A stretch of 9,435 nt of DNA from Patescibacteria group bacterium (GTDB lineage: Bacteria > Patescibacteriota > Gracilibacteria > UBA1369 > PNNO01), in NCBI GenBank assembly GCA_024275695.1, contig JAJRYP010000032.1, positions 1-9,435 of the forward strand, read 5' to 3'. The position numbers and the translations under genes were made by a program. The notes beneath the pieces were generated by a model, which made no database searches, had not been told where the DNA came from, and saw only the letters and a list, made by a program, of their open reading frames with translations. How positions within the stretch are numbered: the first letter of the stretch is position 1; each line of letters starts with the position of its first letter. This document shows positions 1 to 6,310 of this stretch, piece by piece.

Positions 1-24
1 AAGGAAATTTTTCTTTTTCGTCAT
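1..24 (-). CDS. Possible N-terminus of a divergent gene running off the left edge (partial)
   Basis: On the minus strand an ATG at 24-22 opens a frame reading MTKKKNFL that is still open at the window edge. The lysine-rich start is typical of a real N-terminus, and the position, divergent from the ABC transporter gene, is sensible. Only eight codons are visible, so no product can be named. There is no Shine-Dalgarno sequence, but none of the other genes here has one either. The start codon lies inside a perfect 14-bp palindrome (21-34). The alternative is that this is non-coding and the real neighbour lies further left. Confidence 0.3.
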
Positions 25-34
25 CCCGGGATGA
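21..34. repeat. Perfect 14-bp palindrome TCATCCCGGGATGA
   Basis: The sequence equals its own reverse complement over 14 bases, and the next bases (G at both 20 and 35) break the symmetry. It contains the ATG of the possible minus-strand gene. It could be a protein binding site, or a hairpin that hides that start codon. With no loop at its centre, a DNA operator is more natural than an RNA stem. Confidence 0.5.
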
Positions 35-56
35 GACTGTTTTAGTAAAAGTTCGT

Positions 57-86
57 CTATAACACATCTCGCGTGTAAAAGAACAT
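57..86 (-). CDS. Possible nine-residue leader ORF (MFFYTRDVL)
   Basis: On the minus strand, GGGGAGG is followed six bases later by ATG and a nine-codon frame ending in TAG at 59-57. This is the best ribosome-site and start-codon pair in the window, in a genome segment where the real genes lack such sites. It lies between the foldable element at 92-156 and the possible minus-strand gene start at 24, where a leader peptide could act. The peptide has no run of one amino acid of the kind seen in classical attenuators. Chance occurrence is quite possible. Confidence 0.2.
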   Translation of the reverse strand: MFFYTRDVL

Positions 87-91
87 AAAAA

Positions 92-156
92 CCTCCCCTA
101 AAGCGAATTATGCCGCTTTTCAGGGCATCACCCGGAAAAACAGGGGTCTTTTTAGG
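92..156. other. Foldable three-stem element; possible terminator or structured leader RNA
   Basis: Three nested or adjacent stems can be drawn: CCCCT (95-99) with AGGGG (142-146); AAAGCG (100-105) with CGCTTT (114-119) around an 8-base loop; and GGG (123-125) with CCC (131-133) around CATCA. Together they make a compact three-way junction whose first two stems abut. On the plus strand the closing stem is followed by TCTTTTT, and on the minus strand by AGGTTTTT, so it resembles a bidirectional terminator or an attenuator. It lies just upstream of the ABC gene promoter, so on the plus strand it would end transcription arriving from the left. On the minus strand it would lie in the leader of the possible gene at 24. 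I do not recognise a known riboswitch class. The outer stem is only 5 bp, so stability is uncertain. Confidence 0.4.
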
Positions 157-166
157 CGTTTCAAAC

Positions 167-195
167 TTGACTTGATTGCGCTTTAATTTTATAAT
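167..195 (+). promoter_or_regulatory. Sigma70-type promoter for the ABC exporter
   Basis: TTGACT (167-172) and TATAAT (190-195) are separated by 17 bases, giving a 5/6 -35 box and a perfect -10 box at ideal spacing. Transcription would start near 202, leaving a leader of about 65 bases before the ATG at 269. No binding site for a regulator is obvious. Confidence 0.75.
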
Positions 196-268
196 AAACA
201 CTCGTTAGCTTTAAGAAACAGCAATGATGTTTTTGTCGTTTGTTATACCGATACCATAAAAAACCGTT

Positions 269-2029
269 ATGCAGCCAAATACGCGCAGAACATTTAGATT
301 TTACTGGAAACACGTAAAAAAATTTAAATTTCTTACGGTTCTTTTGGTAATTGTACTATTAGGCGCAACTGCAGCCGGTTTAATTGCTCCTTATTTTTAC
401 AAAGTTTTGTTCGATTTAATAGTAGATCAGGGGCCGAGAAACGAAATTGTAAATACATTGCTTGGTGTAATTGCCGTAATTTTCGGATTCCACTTTTTGG
501 AATGGTTGTTTTGGAGAATTGCCGTATATGGCAGTATTAAACTCCAATCAAAAGTGATGGGAAACATAGCTAATGAATGTTTCGAGCAATTACAGAACCG
601 CTCCTATAAATTTTTTACAAATAATTTTACGGGATCTTTGGTAAAAAGAGTTAATAGAATGGTGCGTTCTTTTGAAAGTATTGCCGATAACATATATTAT
701 GAACTTATTCCTCTTGCGCTTAAGGTAATCGTAATTTTTACAGTTTTATTCGTAATTAAACCTCCTTTGGGAATTGTAATGATTGTATGGACATTCCTAT
801 TCCTGTTTTTCAACTTGTTATTCAGTCGATATAAATGGAAATATGATATTGCAAAAGCCAAAGCGGATACCAAAGTAACGGCGCAACTTGCAGACACAAT
901 AACAAATTCGATTACAATTAAACTTTTTGCCGGTCTCAAATATGAAATTGACAAATTCGCAGAAATTATTGATAACTGGGTAAGAAAAACCCGAAAATCA
1001 TGGAATTTGGATGAACTCGCCAGAGCAATTCAGCATTTCGCAATCATCGCTCTGGAATTTATTGTATTTTTTATTGCAATCAACTATTGGGCGAAAGGCG
1101 AACTTACCGCAGGTGATTTCATTTGGATCCAGGCATATTTAATATCGCTTTTTGAAAAAATATGGGGTTTTGGAAGAATTATGAGAAATGTATTTCGTGA
1201 TCTTGCGGACGCGGAAGAAATGACAGTGATCCTAAATACAAAATTAGAAATCGAAGATAAAAAAGACACAAAAAAACTTAGTATAGTTAGAGGTAAAATT
1301 GAATTTGAAAAAGTTAGATTTGCCTACGACAAAAATGCAAAAGTTATAAACAGTTTATCTCTTAAAATTAAATCCGGAGAGAAAGTGGCCTTGGTTGGAC
1401 CGTCGGGAGGTGGAAAATCAACAGTAACAAAATTGATATTAAGATTCTTTGATATTCAAAAAGGTAAAATCTTAATCGATGGTCAAAATATTAAAAGTGT
1501 TACTCAAGATAGTCTTAGATCTCAAATAAGTCTGGTTCCTCAAGATCCCATACTGTTTCACAGAACACTACTCGAAAACATAAGATACGGCAGAAGAGAC
1601 GCAACGGATAAAGAAGTATTCACAGCCGCGAAACTTGCGAAGTGTCATGACTTTATTATGAAAACTCCAAAAAAATATAATACTTATGTAGGAGAAAGAG
1701 GTATCAAGCTCTCAGGTGGTGAACGTCAAAGAGTTGCCATTGCGCGCGCAATTTTGGCAAACAGTCCGATCCTGATTTTGGATGAAGCAACAAGCAGTCT
1801 GGACTCCGAATCTGAAATGTTAATTCAGGAAGCTTTACTTAATTTGATGAAAAACAAAACTACTTTGGTAATCGCTCACCGTTTATCGACAATTATGAAA
1901 ATGGATAGAATTATTGTATTTCAGGATGGGGAAATCGCCGAACAAGGAACTCATGCTGATTTAATATCAAACAGCAGCGGACTTTACAAAAAATTCTGGG
2001 ACTTACAAAGCGGCGGGTATGTGAACTAA
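269..2029 (+). CDS. ABC transporter, fused permease and ATPase (half-exporter)
   Basis: A 586-residue type IV ABC half-exporter with the usual order: a membrane domain (about residues 15-310, roughly six helices, starting with a hydrophobic stretch at 20-40) followed by a nucleotide-binding domain (about 340-580). All ATPase motifs are intact: Walker A GPSGGGKST (377-385), Q-loop Gln425, signature LSGGE (481-485), Walker B ILILDE (501-506) with catalytic Glu506, D-loop SSLDSES, and switch His537. By family knowledge it works as a dimer at the cytoplasmic membrane and exports lipids, peptides or drugs; the substrate cannot be read from the sequence. It is probably a homodimer because both ATP-site halves look canonical and no partner half-transporter is adjacent. 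The ATG at 269 precedes a basic N-terminus (MQPNTRRTFRF). There is no ribosome binding site, and a strong promoter lies about 75 bases upstream. The gene ends in TAA with no visible terminator. Confidence 0.93.
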   Translation: MQPNTRRTFRFYWKHVKKFKFLTVLLVIVLLGATAAGLIAPYFYKVLFDLIVDQGPRNEIVNTLLGVIAVIFGFHFLEWLFWRIAVYGSIKLQSKVMGNIANECFEQLQNRSYKFFTNNFTGSLVKRVNRMVRSFESIADNIYYELIPLALKVIVIFTVLFVIKPPLGIVMIVWTFLFLFFNLLFSRYKWKYDIAKAKADTKVTAQLADTITNSITIKLFAGLKYEIDKFAEIIDNWVRKTRKSWNLDELARAIQHFAIIALEFIVFFIAINYWAKGELTAGDFIWIQAYLISLFEKIWGFGRIMRNVFRDLADAEEMTVILNTKLEIEDKKDTKKLSIVRGKIEFEKVRFAYDKNAKVINSLSLKIKSGEKVALVGPSGGGKSTVTKLILRFFDIQKGKILIDGQNIKSVTQDSLRSQISLVPQDPILFHRTLLENIRYGRRDATDKEVFTAAKLAKCHDFIMKTPKKYNTYVGERGIKLSGGERQRVAIARAILANSPILILDEATSSLDSESEMLIQEALLNLMKNKTTLVIAHRLSTIMKMDRIIVFQDGEIAEQGTHADLISNSSGLYKKFWDLQSGGYVN

Positions 2030-2038
2030 AACAATCAT

Positions 2039-2067
2039 TTTACAAACTTCACAATAAATGCTTTAAT
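2039..2067 (+). promoter_or_regulatory. Weak candidate promoter for the TrmB-type regulator
   Basis: TTTACA (2039-2044) and TTTAAT (2062-2067) are 17 bases apart in the 60-base gap after the ABC gene. Each box is one or two bases off consensus, and in such AT-rich DNA this could arise by chance. Read-through from the ABC gene is the alternative, since no terminator is seen. Confidence 0.35.
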
Positions 2068-2089
2068 ATAAGCCAGTTATCATATCAGT

Positions 2090-2860
2090 ATGGCAATTTA
2101 TAATAAGTTAAAAAAGTTATTATTTGATGCCGATTTAAGTGAGGCGGAAGTTTTAATCTATATTGAATTATTGAAAAAGCCTGCTCAAACCATTTTTGAG
2201 CTTGTTAATCGAACTGGATTAAAAAAATCAACCGTCTATAATGTTTCCGCAAAATTAAAAGATCTCAAGATCGTTGAAAAAAACAAAGATGGATTAAAAG
2301 CGCTTTCTTTAAAATCATTAGTCTCCGAACTTTCAACAAAAAAAAGAAAATTATCTAAAACAGCTTACAAACTCAAACAAATAGCTCCTTTTTTACATGA
2401 ACCAAGGGAATCTATACAGGAATTTGAAACTTTTTATACGCCTAATCAGATTGCGGAAGTCTATCTTTTTATGGCTGAAATTCCATATGACACAAATTTA
2501 GATTTTGGAGATTTTGAAAATTTTATTAATGCTATCGGTCCCGTTGATCTAGCTTTCAAATTTAGAGAATTAAGGTCAAAACATGCATCGCATCATGCGC
2601 TTTGTACAACTTTTGGGCCTCAGTTGGCACAATTTTGTAATAAAGAAGATTTGCAAAGCTTTAAAAATCGCTTTGATATTAATAAACAGTTTGATTTTAC
2701 AAATAAATGGATAATTTTTTCCGACAATAGTGATTATGTTCTATTTAACGATGTGTCAGATCCGGAATTTCCTTGTTCCATACTGATTAAATCAAAAGCG
2801 GTAGCAGATATACAAAGACTACAATTCGAAAATTTTTCCAAATATATTTGGAATAAATAA
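2090..2860 (+). CDS. TrmB-family winged-helix transcriptional regulator
   Basis: This 256-residue protein starts with a winged helix-turn-helix of the TrmB type. The helices include LSEAEVLIYIELLKK (16-30), with a recognition helix around GLKKSTVYNVSAKLKDL (43-59) that matches the family pattern of a Thr-Val-Tyr motif followed by a Leu-rich helix. A basic helical linker at 70-100 probably forms a dimerising coiled coil. The C-terminal part (about 105-256) is probably the effector-sensing domain; I see no clear sugar-binding signature, so the ligand is unknown. TrmB regulators were first described as sugar-responsive repressors in archaea, but family members are also found in bacteria. The neighbour 109 bases downstream is a radical-SAM-like gene whose promoter carries a 10-bp palindrome, so it is the obvious candidate target. 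The gene is strongly AT-rich (27% GC in 2101-2160). The start lacks a ribosome binding site. Confidence 0.75.
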   Translation: MAIYNKLKKLLFDADLSEAEVLIYIELLKKPAQTIFELVNRTGLKKSTVYNVSAKLKDLKIVEKNKDGLKALSLKSLVSELSTKKRKLSKTAYKLKQIAPFLHEPRESIQEFETFYTPNQIAEVYLFMAEIPYDTNLDFGDFENFINAIGPVDLAFKFRELRSKHASHHALCTTFGPQLAQFCNKEDLQSFKNRFDINKQFDFTNKWIIFSDNSDYVLFNDVSDPEFPCSILIKSKAVADIQRLQFENFSKYIWNK

Positions 2861-2868
2861 CACGTGTT
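2859..2868. promoter_or_regulatory. Palindrome AACACGTGTT, possible operator
   Basis: A perfect 10-bp palindrome that starts inside the stop codon of the TrmB-type gene. Its centre is roughly 47 bases upstream of the transcription start predicted from the -10 box at 2899-2904, which is where activators often bind. That its ligand is the TrmB-type protein is inference. No copy of it occurs upstream of the regulator gene itself, so autoregulation through this motif is not supported. Confidence 0.35.
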
Positions 2869-2895
2869 TTACTTTTAAAAAAGCTGTTTTAGTAA

Positions 2896-2904
2896 TGCTA
2901 TAAT
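2896..2904 (+). promoter_or_regulatory. Extended -10 promoter for the radical-SAM-like gene
   Basis: TGCTATAAT combines a perfect -10 hexamer (2899-2904) with the TGn extension. No good -35 box sits 16-18 bases upstream (the region is A-rich), which is the usual arrangement for extended -10 or activator-dependent promoters. The predicted start near 2911 gives a leader of about 60 bases that contains the hairpin next to the start codon. Confidence 0.55.
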
Positions 2905-2934
2905 GCAATTTTCGACACAGAAAATTTCGCATTT

Positions 2935-2966
2935 TAAGGTTGTTCATATAATCCGGAACAACCTTA
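2935..2966 (+). promoter_or_regulatory. 11-bp perfect hairpin abutting the radical SAM start codon
   Basis: TAAGGTTGTTC (2935-2945) pairs perfectly with GAACAACCTTA (2956-2966) around a 10-base loop. The right arm ends three bases before the ATG at 2970. In the mRNA it would occupy the ribosome docking region and so could control translation. It is followed by only TTT, which makes it a poor intrinsic terminator, but partial termination of transcripts from the regulator gene is possible. At DNA level it could also bind a dimeric regulator. Confidence 0.65.
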
Positions 2967-2969
2967 TTT

Positions 2970-3824
2970 ATGCGACAAATAGATTATTCACAAATAGAAG
3001 ATTATTTTAAAATAGATATGGTTGAATCGGCCAGAGGCTGCACTGAAAATTGTATAGGCTGTGGATACTACGATTGTTATGGTGGATCAATCGAAACTCT
3101 AGATCGCAAACAAATAGAAACTAATATAACTCAAGTCATTGGATATACAGGAATTTATTTAATTGAATTATTTAATAACTACATTACAACACAAGTTAAT
3201 ACCGAACCTTTAAGAAGCGATGCTTTTATTGATTTAGCCGAACTCGTATTTGAATTTAGCAATGAACAATCAAGAGTTGTTGCTATTAGTCATGGAGTTA
3301 GATATGGGAATCTGGAGATGATTGAAAGATTAGAGAAAGTTGTAAATTTAATGGAACAAAATAAAGTCCCGTTATTTGTTTTATCTTTTGATTTAGCCAG
3401 AAGTGCGGGAAAATATAAGAAAAATTTTGAAGCATATCTGCAAACAATCGAAATTTTAAAAAGAGCATTAAATAAGGCAAGAATAACTGTTTCAATTCAA
3501 GGAAACGATGATAAAGAAAGTTCAGTTTATATTGGAAAAGCCAGACAATTATTTAAAAAAGTAATTTTAGAAACAGGATTAAATGAATCAGATTTAAATG
3601 TTAACGAAAGAGTTTGGATACCAAAAGGGAGAGCAAAGAAATTAAATATCTCGAATCCGGAAGTGTGTCATGTAATCCCCGACCCTGAATTCGTCGAAAA
3701 ATATTTAAATCAAAAGCATCAATGGCACGGCTTTATAGATTTTGACGGCACTATCCTATCTACAGACAGATTTGATTATGAAAGTTGCCTAAACACAAAG
3801 GACTGGCTTAAATTCGTCGCTTAA
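2970..3824 (+). CDS. Small radical-SAM-like iron-sulfur protein of unknown function
   Basis: The 284-residue product has the radical SAM cluster motif near its N-terminus: Cys24-x3-Cys28-x2-Cys31, following VESARG as in many family members, with a further Cys36. These cysteines would hold a [4Fe-4S] cluster that cleaves S-adenosylmethionine. Further family-like signs are NTEPLRSD (77-84), in the place of the usual GGEPL motif, and WIPKGRAKK (216-224), similar to the GRA segment of MoaA/SPASM proteins. Near the end, Cys233 and HGFIDFDGTILS followed by Cys273 resemble a reduced SPASM segment, but too few cysteines are present for full auxiliary clusters. The protein is short for the family. The first Gly-Gly of the GGEP motif is replaced, so SAM binding may be atypical. 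The substrate is unknown, and no precursor peptide gene is adjacent. It follows a TrmB-type regulator, has its own promoter and leader hairpin, and is very AT-rich (25% GC in 3421-3480). An alternative start at Met17 would lose little and still precede the cluster. Confidence 0.65.
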   Translation: MRQIDYSQIEDYFKIDMVESARGCTENCIGCGYYDCYGGSIETLDRKQIETNITQVIGYTGIYLIELFNNYITTQVNTEPLRSDAFIDLAELVFEFSNEQSRVVAISHGVRYGNLEMIERLEKVVNLMEQNKVPLFVLSFDLARSAGKYKKNFEAYLQTIEILKRALNKARITVSIQGNDDKESSVYIGKARQLFKKVILETGLNESDLNVNERVWIPKGRAKKLNISNPEVCHVIPDPEFVEKYLNQKHQWHGFIDFDGTILSTDRFDYESCLNTKDWLKFVA

Positions 3825-3827
3825 CAA

Positions 3828-5366
3828 CTAAAATAACTCCTGTTGCCGACTTGCTTTTGCGTGTCTTTTTTTATGGACATAGAAAAGTTTATAAACCATC
3901 ACAAAGACTATAAGGATTAATAACACTAATCCGTATATTCTTGTTAAATATAAAATGCTAACCGTTAGTCCGGTGAATATAAATGCAAGAAGCGCGGTAA
4001 AAAACCAACCTCCGACTACGGTAATAATTCCGGAGAGTCTGTAGGGCGCGCAAACACCGTCCCATGCTCCGTCCGCAAGGGCCGTTCCCATTGCAACCAT
4101 AAAAGTAACGTAAGTTGTTGATAACGGCAACTTCATTGATGTCGCGAGTGAAATCAGTACGGCCGCGATCATTAAATTGACCGCCGCTCGAAGCAAATCA
4201 AACGCCGAACCGTTGTGCATGTGCCCGTTGGAAGTTTCCCATCTTTTAAAGAACCATTTTCTAAGTCTCTTCGGTGTTATATACATAAGTAATTTATATA
4301 AAAACATAACAAGTTCGGTAAATTTTTTCACAAAGATGCTTGGATTCCACTTTTCCATAACCTGTTTATCGTGACTTGTTAAATCAACGGACGTGGATAC
4401 AACCGTTTGAGCCTTGCGTGACATAAACATAGCTATGGCCATAACCGAACCCGCCAGAATTAAAATCCAGCTCGGCGTGGGTAAAGTACCGGATAGATCG
4501 GAACCAAAAAACGCGTGCACCCCGGCTATTGAAACGCCGATAAAGTTAGCAAGGTCATTCCCCGCAAACGCCATTGCGAGAGAACCGGTTCCTATAAGCA
4601 CAATTACTTTAAGAATATTTACCTTTAATTTAATTAATATAAAAGACAACGTTGAAAAAAAGATAAATGCACCCCAAACAATATTCATATAATTTAAGCT
4701 TATCCATTTTTTTATATCCGGAGTCATAAACGTGGCATGCTTCCCGCCTTTTAAAATAATAAAAAATAAAAGACATGTTAAAGCAACGCCGCTCCATAAA
4801 AATCCCCATTTGTTAAAACGCTTCTTATAATCGAAAGTAAAAATCATCCTTGTGATAACCTGCCCGATAAAGCCGATTACAAACGCAACTGCAACAGATA
4901 ATAAAATTCCGACTATTATTTTTATTGCCGATGCATTGTTAATCACCGTCCAGGCTTCGTTAAAATCACCAATCTTCCACCATGCCAAAACAAAAGCCGC
5001 GCCCAAAAGTTCAAAGACAATTGATACCGTAGTAGACGTCGGAAGTCCGAATGTCGAATACAAATCCAGCAAAACAATATCCGTAATAGCAACGGCGGTA
5101 AAAATAATAATCGCTTCATCCAATGAAAACATTTCCGGGAAAAATATTCCTTTTCTCGCAACTTCGATAATCCCGTCGGAAAAAGTGGCACCTATAATAA
5201 CTCCTATTGACGCGATTATCATTATGGTACTCATCTTTGCCACTTTCGCGCCGATAGCGGAGTTCAAAAAATTCACGGCATCATTTACGACACCGACAAT
5301 AAGATCACCGAATGCAAGCAGTACCAAAGCAATTACAGCAATCAGTTCAAACGTAATCATATCCAT
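3828..5366 (-). CDS. Inorganic phosphate transporter, PiT family
   Basis: A 512-residue integral membrane protein with about ten or more helices. The two family signature repeats are visible as GVVNDAVNFLNSAIGA (25-40) and GNDLANFIGVSIAG (269-282), each followed by a repeat-associated segment: FGLPTSTTVSIV (106-117) and KLPLSTTYVTFM (412-423). In this family the paired Asn-Asp motifs form the phosphate site, and uptake is coupled to cations (H+ or Na+). The wording of the first motif resembles the longer proteins of Bacteroidota from memory, but this copy is shorter. A basic cytosolic loop (about 315-390) splits the two halves, as is usual. It is the last gene of the minus-strand block, 26 bases after the unknown membrane-anchored protein. 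The PhoU-like partner often linked to such genes is absent. The stop codon is 3 bases from that of the convergent radical SAM gene. The start MDMITF has no ribosome site, and Met3 is an equal candidate. Confidence 0.92.
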   Translation of the reverse strand: MDMITFELIAVIALVLLAFGDLIVGVVNDAVNFLNSAIGAKVAKMSTIMIIASIGVIIGATFSDGIIEVARKGIFFPEMFSLDEAIIIFTAVAITDIVLLDLYSTFGLPTSTTVSIVFELLGAAFVLAWWKIGDFNEAWTVINNASAIKIIVGILLSVAVAFVIGFIGQVITRMIFTFDYKKRFNKWGFLWSGVALTCLLFFIILKGGKHATFMTPDIKKWISLNYMNIVWGAFIFFSTLSFILIKLKVNILKVIVLIGTGSLAMAFAGNDLANFIGVSIAGVHAFFGSDLSGTLPTPSWILILAGSVMAIAMFMSRKAQTVVSTSVDLTSHDKQVMEKWNPSIFVKKFTELVMFLYKLLMYITPKRLRKWFFKRWETSNGHMHNGSAFDLLRAAVNLMIAAVLISLATSMKLPLSTTYVTFMVAMGTALADGAWDGVCAPYRLSGIITVVGGWFFTALLAFIFTGLTVSILYLTRIYGLVLLILIVFVMVYKLFYVHKKRHAKASRQQELF

Positions 5367-5392
5367 CTTAACTTAGCTTAAAAAATGTAATT

Positions 5393-6271
5393 TTATTTAT
5401 AAATCATTGTACCCGGGGTAATAGTGTTTGGATCAATCGTCAGTCCGATATCCGCATCATTACCGTCCACAACGACAAAAGTCGAAAAATCAATAAATGC
5501 CCGGGCCTGCACGGTATTGTAATTTCCAAAATATAAATATTTTAAGGTATCGTTAACTATAGCAAAATACGCGTCCGAATTTCCTTTAATTGAAAGCGCA
5601 CTTTGGTTTGTTAACTCATGTTCTTCAAAAAAACCGTTCCCGGAAGTCGAGGCCGGACCGGTATCTCTGCCTATAAACACACGATCGACATAATTCCCGT
5701 TAGCGTCGTAGTTAAGCCGCATAAGCTCGCCGCTTTGTGACGCGAGATGATTACAATATTCTCCGGTTCCGGCACATCCGATGCTGTCAAAAGTATGCAT
5801 CGTATCAAATTCTTTCAAATAAGCCGGCGCTGTCCCCGAATTAGTCAGTTTAAAAATCATAACAACTTGCTCCGAATCCGTACTGACATTTCCGTAAATA
5901 CTCGGTGAATTTGAGTCTAAACGGTCAAGATACGCAAAAGACAATTTTGGAGGAGTCACCGCCACGAGATCTTTTGTGGCTGTAACAAGTTCCGGCGGTG
6001 TCGATTCCTCAGATTTCTCCTCGGAAGGAACCGTAATCGGCTCGTTTACAATTTCCGGTGCAAGAACCTTTTGCGCATCAAGCGTCTTGGCGGTTTCAAG
6101 ATCTTTGGTAACGGTAGTGGTATCTTTACTAAGATACCCTTTAAACAACGGAGGCTCAACCAAAGTTGCAGCTATAACAAGAAGAATTACTACAACTCCA
6201 ATAATGGAAAGCGTTATAATAATTTTCTTTTTTGGATTTTTGTTTGACTGTTTTTGATCGGGCATTTCCAT
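5393..6271 (-). CDS. Single-pass membrane-anchored extracytoplasmic protein, unknown function
   Basis: I do not recognise this 292-residue protein. It has a short, basic cytoplasmic N-terminus (KQSNKNPKKK), one hydrophobic helix (about 17-38) without a lipobox or clear cleavage site, and a Thr/Pro/Glu-rich linker (about 50-108). The rest, about 110-292, is an outward-facing domain rich in alternating hydrophobic residues that suggests a beta-sandwich. FKLTNSGTAPAYLKEFD (140-156) is the kind of strand pattern seen in extracellular Ig-like domains. Cys166 and Cys173 could form a small disulfide loop. It sits between an amino acid permease (39 bases upstream) and a phosphate transporter (26 bases downstream), so it is probably co-transcribed and could be a surface or transporter-associated factor. 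The gene is noticeably richer in GC than the TrmB and radical SAM pair (47% in 5701-5760). Starting at Met3 instead would change little. Confidence 0.6.
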   Translation of the reverse strand: MEMPDQKQSNKNPKKKIIITLSIIGVVVILLVIAATLVEPPLFKGYLSKDTTTVTKDLETAKTLDAQKVLAPEIVNEPITVPSEEKSEESTPPELVTATKDLVAVTPPKLSFAYLDRLDSNSPSIYGNVSTDSEQVVMIFKLTNSGTAPAYLKEFDTMHTFDSIGCAGTGEYCNHLASQSGELMRLNYDANGNYVDRVFIGRDTGPASTSGNGFFEEHELTNQSALSIKGNSDAYFAIVNDTLKYLYFGNYNTVQARAFIDFSTFVVVDGNDADIGLTIDPNTITPGTMIYK

Positions 6272-6310
6272 TTTTAAGTTGTTAGTTATGAATCAATTGA
6301 AAATTGTATA

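Noticed and set aside
3..62. Short open frame from the left edge on the plus strand ending at TAA 60-62
   Set aside because: About nineteen residues with Ser-rich, uninformative sequence; it conflicts with the minus-strand start and could be chance.
697..954. 85-codon minus-strand frame inside the ABC gene
   Set aside because: Lies wholly within an intact ABC membrane domain on the other strand and has no independent support.
2907..2926. AATTTTC/GAAAATT inverted repeat in the radical SAM leader
   Set aside because: Seven A/T-rich pairs around six bases is weak, it spans the predicted transcription start, and it is expected by chance in such AT-rich DNA.
2903..3010. 35-codon frame between the regulator and the radical SAM gene, considered as a precursor peptide
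   Set aside because: It starts inside the -10 box of the predicted promoter, so it would not be on that transcript. It overlaps the radical SAM start in another frame and has no leader or core-peptide features.
4852..5376. 174-codon open frame on the plus strand, antisense to the phosphate transporter gene
   Set aside because: Its protein is a low-complexity Ile/Ala/Thr/Pro string with no recognisable motif, and the opposite strand encodes clear PiT signatures.
5976..6257. 93-codon plus-strand frame opposite the surface protein gene
   Set aside because: Shadow of the anchor and linker codons; no ribosome site, promoter or motif.
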